Notes: generated by a model not told the origin, from the letters alone. A stretch of DNA of 64,000 bases from Halovenus salina (GCF_026410925.1 NZ_CP112972.1:2418001-2482000), one strand, 5' to 3'; shown: positions 8,937-18,276, numbered from the stretch's first letter. Made by a program: numbers and translations.

Positions 8937-9797
8937 TCAGTCGGCGGCCGATTCTTCCGCAGAGGATCGTTTGTAGTGGTATCGGAGGCTTCCTGCAACT
9001 GCCATACCGAATAGGATGCCGACACCGTGCGCCACAATATTTGTCAATCCGCCGCCGGACGTAATATCTGACGGGAGCGAGGCAGTGAATCCGAGGACGC
9101 TCACGAGGATCGAAACTAAGAGTACCAAGCTCAGCCGACCGTTTTTATTCCCCCATTCAGATAGTTCGGCGGCCGATGCCACGTATGTGGTTCGCGTACC
9201 GGCAAACATACCAAAGAGGATGAGTACGCCCACACTGATGACCACGCTCCGATTAGTCAGTATACCGAACCCCAGCATCAGATACCCGAAGTAGAGTCCC
9301 ATCGATAGCACGGCAACCGTTTCCTCCTGTTTCTGAGCGAACGTGTGAAGGATAGACATGAGCAGGAATCCGGCTAGAGCACCGACAACTCCGGAGAATC
9401 CTCGGTCGTTCTGGATCTCAAAGCTTAGGATTTCATAGAACGCAAGGTAGCTGCTGGCGCTGATGATGAATGGACCGATCGCTAGGATAATACCCAATCC
9501 GGCCCAGAATCGACGTTCCTGCTCACAGTAAATCTGAAGGACCCAACAAGGGAAGACCAAGAGTAAGTAGCCACCGAGGTTGCCGATTAGGTGGCCGTCA
9601 CCTGGTCGATGCTCGTGGACGAGTGCGTTCGTCCAGAAGTTGTAGAGACGGGGATTAGTATGATCAAGAGATAGGGTCTGTTGGAACCGGAGGGAGGTGC
9701 CGTAGTAGATGACTGCCAGCATGGTGGGGATTGCCAGGAGAACGGCCATTTTGAGGACGTCCTGATAGGTGACCTGAGGTGTCTCTGGCAGTTCCAT
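8937..9797 (-). CDS. Rhomboid-family intramembrane serine protease
   Basis: A 286-residue membrane protein with about seven hydrophobic segments. Rhomboid hallmarks are visible in order: HLIGNLGGY at residues 69-77 (the H-x-x-x-N before the second helix), GFSGVVGALAG at 133-143 with the nucleophile Ser135 in GxSG, and AHGVGILFG with the partner His257. A Ser-His dyad is therefore present and the enzyme looks competent. Rhomboids cleave within or near transmembrane helices. It lies 121 nt downstream of the HEPN-motif gene on the same strand, so co-transcription is possible but not shown. Confidence 0.85.
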   Translation of the reverse strand: MELPETPQVTYQDVLKMAVLLAIPTMLAVIYYGTSLRFQQTLSLDHTNPRLYNFWTNALVHEHRPGDGHLIGNLGGYLLLVFPCWVLQIYCEQERRFWAGLGIILAIGPFIISASSYLAFYEILSFEIQNDRGFSGVVGALAGFLLMSILHTFAQKQEETVAVLSMGLYFGYLMLGFGILTNRSVVISVGVLILFGMFAGTRTTYVASAAELSEWGNKNGRLSLVLLVSILVSVLGFTASLPSDITSGGGLTNIVAHGVGILFGMAVAGSLRYHYKRSSAEESAAD

Positions 9798-9918
9798 TAT
9801 CCGTCAACAGGATGTCTGTTCGCATAATAGTTGTTGGAAGGTTACAGGTTAGTACCAGGGAGCGCTTGCGCACAATAGTCTAAATTATATTCACAGATGC
9901 AAGTTCCAGCAGATCCGT

Positions 9919-11646
9919 CTATTCTAACCGCGGTTGGTTCTCTTGCAGGTACGATTCGAGTTCATCAAGTGAGTCCGCCACCCCCTGGAAGGTATACCGA
10001 TAGAGTTCTAGGATATCCGTATTTTCTTCTACATCCAGTTCGTCTAGAGCCTCTGTCCAGCCCGATTGGACTCTATCATGGCTTTCTTCGTTCCGGAAGT
10101 AATGGACTGCGTTGATCGGTGCCATCAGTTCTGCAGCACGGTCGGTATCTGCGAGAAACTCATACAAATCAAATATAGCGTTTTTCGTCCCACCAGCATT
10201 CTGTCCTGTAATGGCTTCGATCGCACTCTGATTTACCCGTTCAACCAGGACATTATCCAGATCTTGCATGATCTGCAGTAATTCGTTCCGGTCGTTCCGT
10301 ACCGGGGTAAGCAGGTCCTCGGCGTGATGATCTGACGGAATATCCCGAAAGAGTGGGTCACCGCGGAGCGACTGGAATATGGAATCAGCCTCTCGCATCC
10401 CGTTGAGAACGGCTTGAGCGGGAGCGAAGGTATCTACCGGTTCTGCGTACACATAATTCTGCACCATCTCCTCCGGCACCTCTCCTCCAGGAGTCACATT
10501 ATGTTGATGCCAGTACGAGAGTTCCGTATCTCCGATACTAGTAAGATCATCGACCAGCAACACAAGTTGTTCATTGTCACTACGATAGAGCCGCACCATC
10601 CACCGATCTAACCAATCTACTGTCAACCCTTGCTCCGACCACTCCTCCACACTTCCTCTCGGGTCGTTGCGGTATCGTTCCAGTACTGCCGGGTCGAAGT
10701 GTATGTAGTCGTGGTCCTCAGGACCGGCGGGCGGACGGCTAATCCCCGTCTCTCGAAAGGCAGACCCATCATCGACGGCTTGTTTTGTGACGGCGTGACC
10801 GTTCTGTGTCCGAAAAGAGAGGTGATCCCGGTGTTCGGCCATTTCGGACTCTCTTGACTGAGGAATATCGTCCGGAAGGATTGGGCACGTCCAATAGAAC
10901 CAGCATGAATGACCTAACCCAGGCATTCGTTCGGGGTGGAATTCGCGTTTAGAGGTGCCATTTGAGACCGGCACTGACACCGACTCATCGATAGAAACGG
11001 CGTCGCTCGGCTCAACTGTCCGGCGCTGCATATACGAGAGTACGATCGCCTTCCCGCGTTCTTCCAGATACTCTTTCAAGAATGATGCGCGGACACGTTG
11101 TTCCCGGACTGAATGACCGGTCGATTCAGCTGTCAATCCATATTTTGCTCGCCAGATATCCGCGTTAAAACGGACCGCAACATCGTCGGACTCCAACTCC
11201 TTGAATTGGCGTTTGTCGGTTTCGACCAAGTTGTGGTACTCAATAAAACCGGTATCGATGAGTGGTGCCTCATATTCGAAATTCATAATGAATCTTGACA
11301 CTGGAATTCCGTTGATCTCACGCGTCAGGTCTTCTTCCCAGTAGGGCTCCATTGGATCATCTAACGACTCTCGTCGTCGGCCATACCGCATTGGGCGGAA
11401 TTCGATATCACCCATATCCGTGTCTGGATCGGCATCAAGGATAGGATCTAATTCGTCAACATTGACGAGAAACGCCTGTGTGTCGAAGGCCTGTGTCAAT
11501 TCACACTCCTGAATCTGTATAGAGGCCCGTCCCCGCTGATAAGGGTGGATCCAGCCGGCGTCAACGGGTGTTTGGTCGAGGTCTCCGAAGGCCAACCACG
11601 TCGTTGGATCTGTTCGCGGAGGGTCTTCTGAGATGATCTGGTACAT
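9919..11646 (-). CDS. Large hypothetical protein with C-terminal HEPN-like motif
   Basis: A 575-residue protein. The first ~330 residues look beta-rich and unlike anything I can name; residues 330-440 form a mixed region; the last ~150 are helical and contain YFRNEESHD at about 517-525, the R-x4-H (RN...H) motif that in HEPN domains forms an RNase active site. Large N-terminal sensor plus C-terminal HEPN is the plan of several abortive-infection proteins such as ApeA, RloC and the Abi families. Here this is inferred from one motif plus helical context. It has its own promoter region and no methylase or antitoxin beside it. Confidence 0.6.
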   Translation of the reverse strand: MYQIISEDPPRTDPTTWLAFGDLDQTPVDAGWIHPYQRGRASIQIQECELTQAFDTQAFLVNVDELDPILDADPDTDMGDIEFRPMRYGRRRESLDDPMEPYWEEDLTREINGIPVSRFIMNFEYEAPLIDTGFIEYHNLVETDKRQFKELESDDVAVRFNADIWRAKYGLTAESTGHSVREQRVRASFLKEYLEERGKAIVLSYMQRRTVEPSDAVSIDESVSVPVSNGTSKREFHPERMPGLGHSCWFYWTCPILPDDIPQSRESEMAEHRDHLSFRTQNGHAVTKQAVDDGSAFRETGISRPPAGPEDHDYIHFDPAVLERYRNDPRGSVEEWSEQGLTVDWLDRWMVRLYRSDNEQLVLLVDDLTSIGDTELSYWHQHNVTPGGEVPEEMVQNYVYAEPVDTFAPAQAVLNGMREADSIFQSLRGDPLFRDIPSDHHAEDLLTPVRNDRNELLQIMQDLDNVLVERVNQSAIEAITGQNAGGTKNAIFDLYEFLADTDRAAELMAPINAVHYFRNEESHDRVQSGWTEALDELDVEENTDILELYRYTFQGVADSLDELESYLQENQPRLE

Positions 11647-12006
11647 GTTGTGAAAGTAAACTAAAGCAGACTAGTTGATAGTTCCGCTAGCCGCCCATCA
11701 TATGTCTTAGCCAGAGGAACCCGTCACCAGACACCCTCGTATGCGGTCTGTACAACGATTCCGTAATTTCCATTGTTGGCCACGCTGCTCTTTGGAGCTT
11801 CCCACGCAAATACGGGTGCTGTAACCCTAGTTCAAAAATATCCCTGTATCAGGCGCTATAACGAGTGTATTCGATATTTCACGTATCGTCTCTTCTATCG
11901 TTGGGACTGGTTGGCCCCCTCTGTTCGCGTTCTATATAGGGTCTGGATCGGCTGTGAGCCAGAGTTTTAAAAGTGGGTAGATTCTCAACCTGTTCGGGTC
12001 GAACCA
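11647..12006. promoter_or_regulatory. Divergent intergenic region with TATA-like box
   Basis: No gene is seen in these 360 nt. A ttttaaaa box at 11965-11972 sits 35 nt before the ATG at 12007 and probably drives that gene with a very short leader. AT-rich tracts near 11660-11700 may serve the minus-strand gene that starts at 11646. Confidence 0.45.
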
Positions 12007-12288
12007 ATGCAAGAAACAAACGCAAGCGTCCGAGTACAGAAACTCGACGAAGCAAAAGACATCATCGTAGAGTTAGAAGAACAGAAAGGAATGGAATTAG
12101 GCGGACCGCGAGGTGCGTTGTTCCGTGCTGGTAGCACTGTGGATTCCGGGCAGGCCTACATAGGGCATATGGAGAAGGCGATGGGACAAACAGCGGGGCT
12201 GGCTATCGAAGGCGGGTACGACTATGTCGCGTCAGAAGCTGCTCAGATCATCCGAGATCTCCAAGCAAGCCAGGCGAACGACGACTAA
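12007..12288 (+). CDS. Small helical hypothetical protein
   Basis: A 93-residue acidic protein. The first 30 residues form an amphipathic helix (VQKLDEAKDIIVELEEQ), then a Gly-rich stretch (ELGGPRGALFRAG) and a second helix towards the C-terminus (SEAAQIIRDLQASQ). A TATA-like box about 35 nt upstream supports the chosen start and real expression. No family recognised. It is followed on the opposite strand by the DUF262/DUF1524 gene, so the two are convergent. Confidence 0.6.
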   Translation: MQETNASVRVQKLDEAKDIIVELEEQKGMELGGPRGALFRAGSTVDSGQAYIGHMEKAMGQTAGLAIEGGYDYVASEAAQIIRDLQASQANDD

Positions 12289-12420
12289 GCGGTCGGTTCA
12301 TTTACAGGCGATTGGCTGGGGTCGAATAAATCTTCGACACGCGTGATAATCCATCACATCGATTACAGGCACAAGGAAAACTCGGACTGCGAGGTTTAGA
12401 CGGCTCGCAGAAACCGAACG

Positions 12421-14550
12421 TTAGGCGGGAATCTGCACGGTAAGCGCCTCATCGGTAGGCGACCAAGTATGCTTGTTTTGCTCAGCAAGCCCAACGTTCT
12501 GGAGGCGACTCAGAATCGAACCTACCTCGTTCCGTTCTGTACCGTTCGAATTTGGTTCTTTGAACGGTGAATCAGGGAGTTCGCACACATCCCCGTGGAT
12601 GACACGACGAACCGCGCCGCCGGTGTTCTGTCGGAGTGCCTTGAGGACGAACTGTTCCTCCGCCGTCAGCCGGTCAATGGCGTCTGCAGGCTCTTCAACG
12701 CCGCCAAGACGTGTCTCAGGGGTTGCCCACTCCTTGAGAACAAACTCGGTTATCGCCTCCTCGCGGTCCTCGATATTTTCGACGGACCACTCGTCGTAGT
12801 TGTCCTGGATGTCCCACTGCACCCAGAGCTTCGACTCTACGTACCCTTCGTCGCGCTTTGTCTCGAACGCAGCGTTCCCCCACTTCGAGTTCCACGATCT
12901 GCTTGCCAACGTGAGGTTCCCGAGGCGGTGAACATATGCATCGTACCGAGCTTCGGGACTAGGATACTCGTCGGCATCCTGGATCGGGAGTTCGTCAGGA
13001 CTCTGTGGCCAGATGTGTTCGACCGTGTATTCGTTGCTCATTGCTTCCGAGAGCGTTGGTCCCCCACGCTCACCCTTCTCGTCAGCTCGATGTTCGTTGT
13101 AGAAGTAGAAGAGGTACCGGAGATCCTGTGAGCTTGCTTTCGAGTAGAGGTCAGAAGCGGACAATGATCGCCGGAACTGGGAGTCGTCCTCGTATCGATT
13201 CATCAGGGAGACGACTTTGCTCACCCAGACATCGGCAGGGCTGTCCTTGCTGAGGTTCCGAGTGCGGACGTAAAGGCTGGATTCACCAGTGTGGCTCCGA
13301 TGGTTCCCAATAGAGTAGACGCGGAAGATGTACGTCTCAATCGCGTTCAGAAGCTCCTGTCGCCCGTCCTCATCGAGGTTCGGCCAGGCTTTGAGGAGCA
13401 ATGGGTAGAACTTCGTCGCATGACGCAGGCGATGTATCCGCTGGACAAGCGTCGAGATGTCGTCGTCGCCAGTACGGTCGAGTACTTTCGCTAACGCGTT
13501 GAACCCGCGCTCCAAGCTGTTAGTGTAGTCGCGGATGTATTCCAAGCACGCTTGAGGGTTTTTCCTTCGAAGCGTGCGGACGTGTTCTTTCAGTTCGGTG
13601 AGGAAGGCGGGATCGCTGTACTCGTCGGAGTTCGACCAGTCGAAATACGAGATGAAGTGGTACCGCTGGACCGCATCGTCGCTGATGTCGGTGACGTACG
13701 GCGACTCCAGCATCGTCTGGTGGTCGTTGTACATCTCTCCGAAGGACTGCCGAATGCGGCGAATGGTCGCTTGGGCCTCTCCTTCGTCGTCAGCAGCGAG
13801 GTAGGCCATCCGCATCAGGAAGGACTTCGTCTTGTCGAACGTTGAGAGTGACCGGCCGCGGTCGTTGACGCTGTCGAAGATGAGTGTCGCCTTCTCCGGG
13901 TTGGCTGCGTCAACGACGTACACCATCAGTTCGAGTTCGAGGATGGTCTCCCAGAGTTGCTTGAGTTCGGTGGCGACGTCTACAGGATTAACATCAGGGG
14001 ACGCAGTGAGATCATCGAGTTGCTCGTCGAAGTATTCCTTCGCCTCGATCATCTTCCGCTGGGACGGGCGCTCCGGTTCGTGAACGTCGTGCCCGGTAAG
14101 CAGCCATTCGAGATACTTGTTGTCCTCCTCGTCAAGTAATTGGAGCTGGTAGATGTTGTCCTCAATGAGAAGCGTCTCGCGCATCTCTTCGACGTCACCG
14201 CGTATCTCGGCCTCGTGATCCGTCTCCGGTGCGATCTCTTCCAGACACTCCGTCATTGAGCGTACCAGCAGTGCAAGTGAGGTGAGGCGCTGTTGGCCAT
14301 CGATGAGGAGGTTGATCGGTTTCTCTCTGGAAGAGCCGTATCCACCAGTACTCCCGCCGCTTTCCGTTTCGTCCGTCTTCTGGATGATGATCGTCCCGAA
14401 GTAGTGCTGTTTGTCCGGAGGTAGCGTGTAGAGGTCAGTCCAGAGGTCGTCCCACTCCGGCTCGGTCCACGAGTAGTACCGCTGGTACTCCGGAACGTGG
14501 AACACCCCTGCTGTCGTCAGTTCTTCTAACGATTTCTTTCCCGATTCCAT
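12421..14550 (-). CDS. GmrSD-type DUF262/DUF1524 restriction endonuclease
   Basis: A 709-residue fusion with the two domains of GmrSD/SspE-type enzymes. The N-terminal DUF262 (ParB/DNase-like NTPase) shows VPEYQRYYSWTE at 19-30 and LLIDGQQRLTSLALLVRS at 81-98, the characteristic DGQQR nucleotide-binding motif. The C-terminal DUF1524 nuclease has YTVEHIWPQS near 510 and HRLGNLTLASRSWNSKWGN, an HNH-type centre (His-x-x-Pro and N). A short winged-helix-like tail follows. These enzymes restrict DNA with modified bases (glucosylated, hydroxymethylated or phosphorothioated). The gene is divergent from the glycosylase-like gene at 14648, with a 97-nt gap holding both promoters. Confidence 0.9.
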   Translation of the reverse strand: MESGKKSLEELTTAGVFHVPEYQRYYSWTEPEWDDLWTDLYTLPPDKQHYFGTIIIQKTDETESGGSTGGYGSSREKPINLLIDGQQRLTSLALLVRSMTECLEEIAPETDHEAEIRGDVEEMRETLLIEDNIYQLQLLDEEDNKYLEWLLTGHDVHEPERPSQRKMIEAKEYFDEQLDDLTASPDVNPVDVATELKQLWETILELELMVYVVDAANPEKATLIFDSVNDRGRSLSTFDKTKSFLMRMAYLAADDEGEAQATIRRIRQSFGEMYNDHQTMLESPYVTDISDDAVQRYHFISYFDWSNSDEYSDPAFLTELKEHVRTLRRKNPQACLEYIRDYTNSLERGFNALAKVLDRTGDDDISTLVQRIHRLRHATKFYPLLLKAWPNLDEDGRQELLNAIETYIFRVYSIGNHRSHTGESSLYVRTRNLSKDSPADVWVSKVVSLMNRYEDDSQFRRSLSASDLYSKASSQDLRYLFYFYNEHRADEKGERGGPTLSEAMSNEYTVEHIWPQSPDELPIQDADEYPSPEARYDAYVHRLGNLTLASRSWNSKWGNAAFETKRDEGYVESKLWVQWDIQDNYDEWSVENIEDREEAITEFVLKEWATPETRLGGVEEPADAIDRLTAEEQFVLKALRQNTGGAVRRVIHGDVCELPDSPFKEPNSNGTERNEVGSILSRLQNVGLAEQNKHTWSPTDEALTVQIPA

Positions 14551-14647
14551 ACACCTGATTGCTCAGAGAAGGCAGAAAGTTCCTGTGGGAATCACGCTAC
14601 TGGAGTTAAAGTATCCTCAACAGATTTTTCGGCGGTGCATAAGACGG

Positions 14648-15451
14648 ATGCGTATGGCTCAGGTCGAGTGGACGTTCTCAGACGAGGAGACCGGCAACGT
14701 TCTTGAGATCATCTCCGATCAAGAAGACGACCCGTTCGTGCAGAAACGACGGGAACAGAACGTGAACAAAGCCGAGATCGAAATCACTCCGGATCAGTTC
14801 TGGAATGCGCATCTCGCAGCACTACTCACCTCCCAGCAGCGCTCGGGACCGGACAGCCACGTCTCCAAATTTCTGAAGAACAAAATTCAGACGGTGAGTC
14901 TCGATCAGTGTCGGGATGTCGATGACGTCAGCGGATTCGTTTCCGAGACGCTCGAAGAACACGGAGGGATTCGGTACTACAACAACATCGGTGACGCCTG
15001 TGAGACGAATCTCGAACGTCTGGACTCTGGCGGGTGGGACGAACTGTGGAGTGAACTAGAGTTATTGCTTGAGGCTCGAACCCGGGAGCCGAAAGCCGGC
15101 GATCCCGGGACCGAGCGAGAAGCAGCGACATACCTGTCCGAGCGGCTCGCTGGTGATGGACTCCACAGAGTAGGGTCAAAGCAAGCGCGGAACATCCTCC
15201 AGATTCTCGGTCTAACGAGATTCGAGATTCCACTCGACTCTCGTATCACGAAATGGCTGAACAAGAACTTCGATCTTCCCTACCACGTTTCCGGGTCAGG
15301 ACTCAGCACGCCGGAGTATTACCACTTCATCATGGACATCGTTCAAGACGGCTGTTCAACAGCCGATGTGCTCCCCTGTGTCTTCGACGCCGCGGTGTTC
15401 TCAAGCTACGATACGAACTGGACAGAGAGTGATGCCGATGCAATCTTCTAA
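14648..15451 (+). CDS. HhH-GPD-like DNA glycosylase/lyase family protein
   Basis: About 267 residues from the ATG at 14648 (another ATG at 14654). Near residue 175 it reads RVGSKQARNILQILGLTRFE, a helix-hairpin-helix, followed by IPLDSRITKWLN, where the Asp matches the catalytic Asp of the endonuclease III/OGG/AGOG superfamily and the Lys could be the lyase residue. No iron-sulfur cysteines follow, so it is closer to AGOG-like 8-oxoguanine glycosylases than to Nth. Divergence from a modified-base restriction gene suggests base excision from modified DNA, which is inference. Its stop codon abuts a remnant of another gene at 15454. Confidence 0.7.
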   Translation: MRMAQVEWTFSDEETGNVLEIISDQEDDPFVQKRREQNVNKAEIEITPDQFWNAHLAALLTSQQRSGPDSHVSKFLKNKIQTVSLDQCRDVDDVSGFVSETLEEHGGIRYYNNIGDACETNLERLDSGGWDELWSELELLLEARTREPKAGDPGTEREAATYLSERLAGDGLHRVGSKQARNILQILGLTRFEIPLDSRITKWLNKNFDLPYHVSGSGLSTPEYYHFIMDIVQDGCSTADVLPCVFDAAVFSSYDTNWTESDADAIF

Positions 15452-15453
15452 GA

Positions 15454-15537
15454 GGCATTATACGACGCCGTTGCCGATCATTGCGGCCGCAGAACTCCGC
15501 ACCTAGATTACGCAGCGGAGGTGACGCTCACAGACGA
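15454..15537 (+). pseudogene. Remnant of a paralogue of the 8173-8907 gene (3' end only)
   Basis: Immediately after the stop of the HhH gene, in another frame, the DNA encodes EALYDAVADH, then TPHLDY, then EVTLTD. The 3' end of the 8173 gene encodes EALYDAVGDH, TPHLEY, EVTLVD, with about 20 of 27 residues identical. The remnant has no start and no separate promoter; its reading frame runs on past the expected stop until about 15709. This marks a recombination junction at about 15450 where a relative of that gene was replaced. Confidence 0.7.
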
Positions 15538-15634
15538 ACAAGCCGGACGACATGCTGTGGTGGGATTTCGCTCACAGGCTGGATCGATAGTAGCTCGAAG
15601 TATTACGGTTGACGAGACAACCTATGCTTCTCTC

Positions 15635-17521
15635 TCAGTTCTGGCTACAGTATTCATGAACATGTTGCATAATATCGACAATCTCGGTAGGGTGTTCTAC
15701 ATCGTCTAATCTCCCCATCTTAAGCCCTATGTTTGGTTTAGTCACACTGGGGCAGTCTGGAATATTCTGCGCGCAGCCACTTCGGATGGTGTCAACGATT
15801 TCGTCACTCGGTTTCTCTGCCCCGTCTACTGACTGGAAATGGATTTCATCCCAGTCATTGCCATCTGCACGCGGCCAGTGTTCTTCAGCGAGTCGGGCTA
15901 AGTCGTCCTTCTCCCACGTGTCTTCAAGTTCCTTGTCACCGATCCAGACGAGTTCTGGCTCCGAACCTCCGACTTCGTATATATCTTCAAGGTGGTCTTC
16001 AAGAGTATCTTCATAATGGGTCTCCTCTTTTGCATCGGAATCCAGGATAACGAACGTTCGTGCTCGCCCGCTATCCTGAAGCCGCTGGAGGGTTTTTACG
16101 ATATGGCCACATCCCTGACTGTCCCAGACTTGGACCCCATCCTCGACGAGGGTGCTACCGGTGACTTGGTGGTATAGTTCTTCGATATAGTTGTGTTCAG
16201 TTGCGCCCTCTACGACAATCATCGCTCGTTCGAGATAGACCCAGCTGGCAGAGAGTCCCAAACCGGCCATGATGTTGCCCATGAAATCCTCCGCCTCTGC
16301 TTCGTCTTTCGAAACTAGCGGCGCTCGTTCGTCGTTCGGATCCACTTCTTCAGGGAGATATACTACTTCGTGTAACGGGGTCCCATCAACCATAATCAAA
16401 CTATGAGTCGAGACGATACACTGGGAGAGATAACTATCTTCACCCGAGATATCGCTCCGGAGAAGATTGATCAGCCTCCGTTGGACGTCAAAATGGAGGC
16501 GGTGATCCGGTTCGTCCATCGTCCGGATGACGGATTCTTTTCCTTTATTGACCTCTGCGCTCCATTCAAGCATTGAGAGGGCCGAGCGGGCATTAGTTCC
16601 GCCACCCAGTTCTTGAAGCGGGATCTGTTCACCATCTCGGCGAAGCACGATGTTGGAGAGATCTGCTCCGTTGACAAAACTCCAATCAGGATCTACTGTG
16701 ATCTGGTCCAGACCGGGGAGGTATCGCTCCATCCTGTCGGAGAGGCTTTCGAGTCGTTCGTTAAGCGCATCCGTCGCTTGCTCTTCAATTTCGACAAGTT
16801 CGTCAACTCCACTCTTCTCACCATCCTCATCCTCGGCATAGAGGAACGATTTGGTTTCTTGACGGAGTAGTTTTGAGAGTAACTTGATTGGGCTGTCTAC
16901 ATCCTCGGTATCGATTTGCTCACTGGCTGGAGCTAAACGACCGAATTCTCTGGTTCCGCAAGAGATCCAATCAAGACAGGTGTCTTCAGGATTTTCGAGG
17001 ATCTCAGCCTTCAATTCCTCGAACTGTTCTTCCCGCTCATCAGCGTTGCTTCCTGGCTCAATATCGTAATCCTCCAGAATCTCCTTTTCGCCATCCGCAT
17101 AATAGTCCCATTCGTGGAGCCGCTCATCTTCGGGAACCCGCTCTCTGAGATAGTGGTCTGGGGACTCCAAATAGACATCTTCTTCTGAATCTCCAGTTAC
17201 TTCCCATTCGATCTTCAGCCCTGCAACATCGCCCTCCTCAAGATTGGCACGGTCTGCCAGATCGTCCGGCGGGTTTTCAATGATCGCCTCGATTGAGGCG
17301 TCGGGTGCTCTTCCGGTGTCTCGTGTCACATCACGCCGGATTTGCTTAATGTCCAGCTTCGAATGATCGCATACAGTCTGTAATGCCTCCAAGAGAGTGG
17401 TTTTTCCAGCGTCGTTAGGGCCCACTAAGAGTGTGAACGGGGTCAGCTGGAGTGTTAAGTCTTCAAATTTCCCGATGTTCTCGACTGAGAGTCGTGAAAC
17501 GTGAGTCCGTCCGTCACTCAC
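15635..17521 (-). CDS. OLD-family ATPase/TOPRIM nuclease
   Basis: A 628-residue protein. Residues 25-45 contain a P-loop (LLVGPNDAGKTTLLEAL) of the SMC/RecF-like ABC ATPase type; a signature-like segment ELGGGTNARSALSMLEW and a Walker B region (RTMDEPDHRLHFD) follow near 300-335. The C-terminal TOPRIM domain has MIVVEGATEHNYIEEL with the conserved Glu near 420 and FVILDSDAKEE with the DxD near 480. This is the order of overcoming-lysogenization-defect nucleases, including GajA of the Gabija system; no UvrD-like GajB partner is adjacent, so it is a stand-alone OLD protein. The start codon is probably the GTG at 17521. The KTSC gene lies 52 nt upstream on the same strand. Confidence 0.88.
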   Translation of the reverse strand: MSDGRTHVSRLSVENIGKFEDLTLQLTPFTLLVGPNDAGKTTLLEALQTVCDHSKLDIKQIRRDVTRDTGRAPDASIEAIIENPPDDLADRANLEEGDVAGLKIEWEVTGDSEEDVYLESPDHYLRERVPEDERLHEWDYYADGEKEILEDYDIEPGSNADEREEQFEELKAEILENPEDTCLDWISCGTREFGRLAPASEQIDTEDVDSPIKLLSKLLRQETKSFLYAEDEDGEKSGVDELVEIEEQATDALNERLESLSDRMERYLPGLDQITVDPDWSFVNGADLSNIVLRRDGEQIPLQELGGGTNARSALSMLEWSAEVNKGKESVIRTMDEPDHRLHFDVQRRLINLLRSDISGEDSYLSQCIVSTHSLIMVDGTPLHEVVYLPEEVDPNDERAPLVSKDEAEAEDFMGNIMAGLGLSASWVYLERAMIVVEGATEHNYIEELYHQVTGSTLVEDGVQVWDSQGCGHIVKTLQRLQDSGRARTFVILDSDAKEETHYEDTLEDHLEDIYEVGGSEPELVWIGDKELEDTWEKDDLARLAEEHWPRADGNDWDEIHFQSVDGAEKPSDEIVDTIRSGCAQNIPDCPSVTKPNIGLKMGRLDDVEHPTEIVDIMQHVHEYCSQN

Positions 17522-17573
17522 GGCTCCGCCCTCTCGATTCGGGGATCTTGGACACGGACTAAATTGACACGCA

Positions 17574-17786
17574 TTATTTGATCTGATCGTATCGGTATTT
17601 ATCTTCGATATTCCGGTGGAAGTATTTCCCGTGCGAACTGGCGTTCATGAGTTCCTGGTGGATTCGTTTGGGGACATCGAAATACTGGTAGACTCTTCCA
17701 CCGTGGAACTCAATCTCTAGAACTTGGTTCGACTCATCATACCCTACGCTACTGAGGTTACTTGAGGAGACGGGGGCCCGTTTCAT
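17574..17786 (-). CDS. KTSC domain protein
   Basis: A 70-residue protein made of a single KTSC domain: VSSSNLSSVGYDESNQVLEI, then EFHGGRVYQYFDVP, ending in SSHGKYFHRNI. These are the usual features (S-S-N/I start, Y-x-Y-x-x-VP, GKYF/Y-x-x-x-I). KTSC domains are small beta folds often found beside nucleases or Lys-tRNA synthetase-related genes; the function is unknown. It is probably co-transcribed with the OLD nuclease. Confidence 0.8.
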   Translation of the reverse strand: MKRAPVSSSNLSSVGYDESNQVLEIEFHGGRVYQYFDVPKRIHQELMNASSHGKYFHRNIEDKYRYDQIK

Positions 17787-17847
17787 ACTGCATTATGTGG
17801 CAGAATAGTCATTTAGTTCTATCCATTAAATAACGATTTGTCTAGCT

Positions 17848-18150
17848 TCAGTTGCTGTGTTGGGTGAGGCAGTAGGGGAGTCCTTTGACTTCGACGGCTT
17901 CGACGTCTGGGGCTTTGATGACGGCTTGGCCTTTGCCGTATTTTTGGAGGTCTTGTTCGTAGCCGCGGGGGATGGAGGGGACTTTGGTGATGACTTCTTC
18001 GCGGAGACCGAGGAAGATGTTGGTGTTGGTTTGTTTGAGGATGTCGCCGTCGATGTCTTCGGGGTTTTGGGTGATCATGAAGAGGCCGGGTTTGTCTTTG
18101 CGGCCTTGTTTGACGGCGTCACGAGCGCGGTTGACGATTGTATGTCGTCT
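17848..18150 (-). pseudogene. Truncated HerA/VirB4-like ATPase (C-terminal remnant)
   Basis: The minus-strand frame between 18150 and 17848 encodes only the last ~100 residues of a HerA/VirB4-type translocase: IVNRARDAVKQGRKDKPGLF, MITQNPEDIDGDILKQTNTN and a short tail. The Q-x-P-x-x-I-D-x-D-x-L-x-Q segment matches the equivalent part of the intact herA at 24506-26149 (ISQRPSKIDQDVLSQCGTQI), but the two are different paralogues. An in-frame TAA at 18151-18153 cuts off everything upstream. The Walker A and B regions are gone. Confidence 0.75.
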
Positions 18151-18276
18151 TTACTTCACTTTCACCCTGGTTGGATGATGTTTAATAGTCGTCCGGTTAC
18201 ACGTAGTCACATACTTTCAGGCCCGTGATTTGGTAGCACGCTCGGCTGAACAAGTACCCTCCACAACACACTGATC

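Noticed and set aside
15635-17786. Gabija system (gajA/gajB)
   Set aside because: The OLD-type nuclease has no UvrD-like helicase neighbour; the only linked gene is a KTSC protein.
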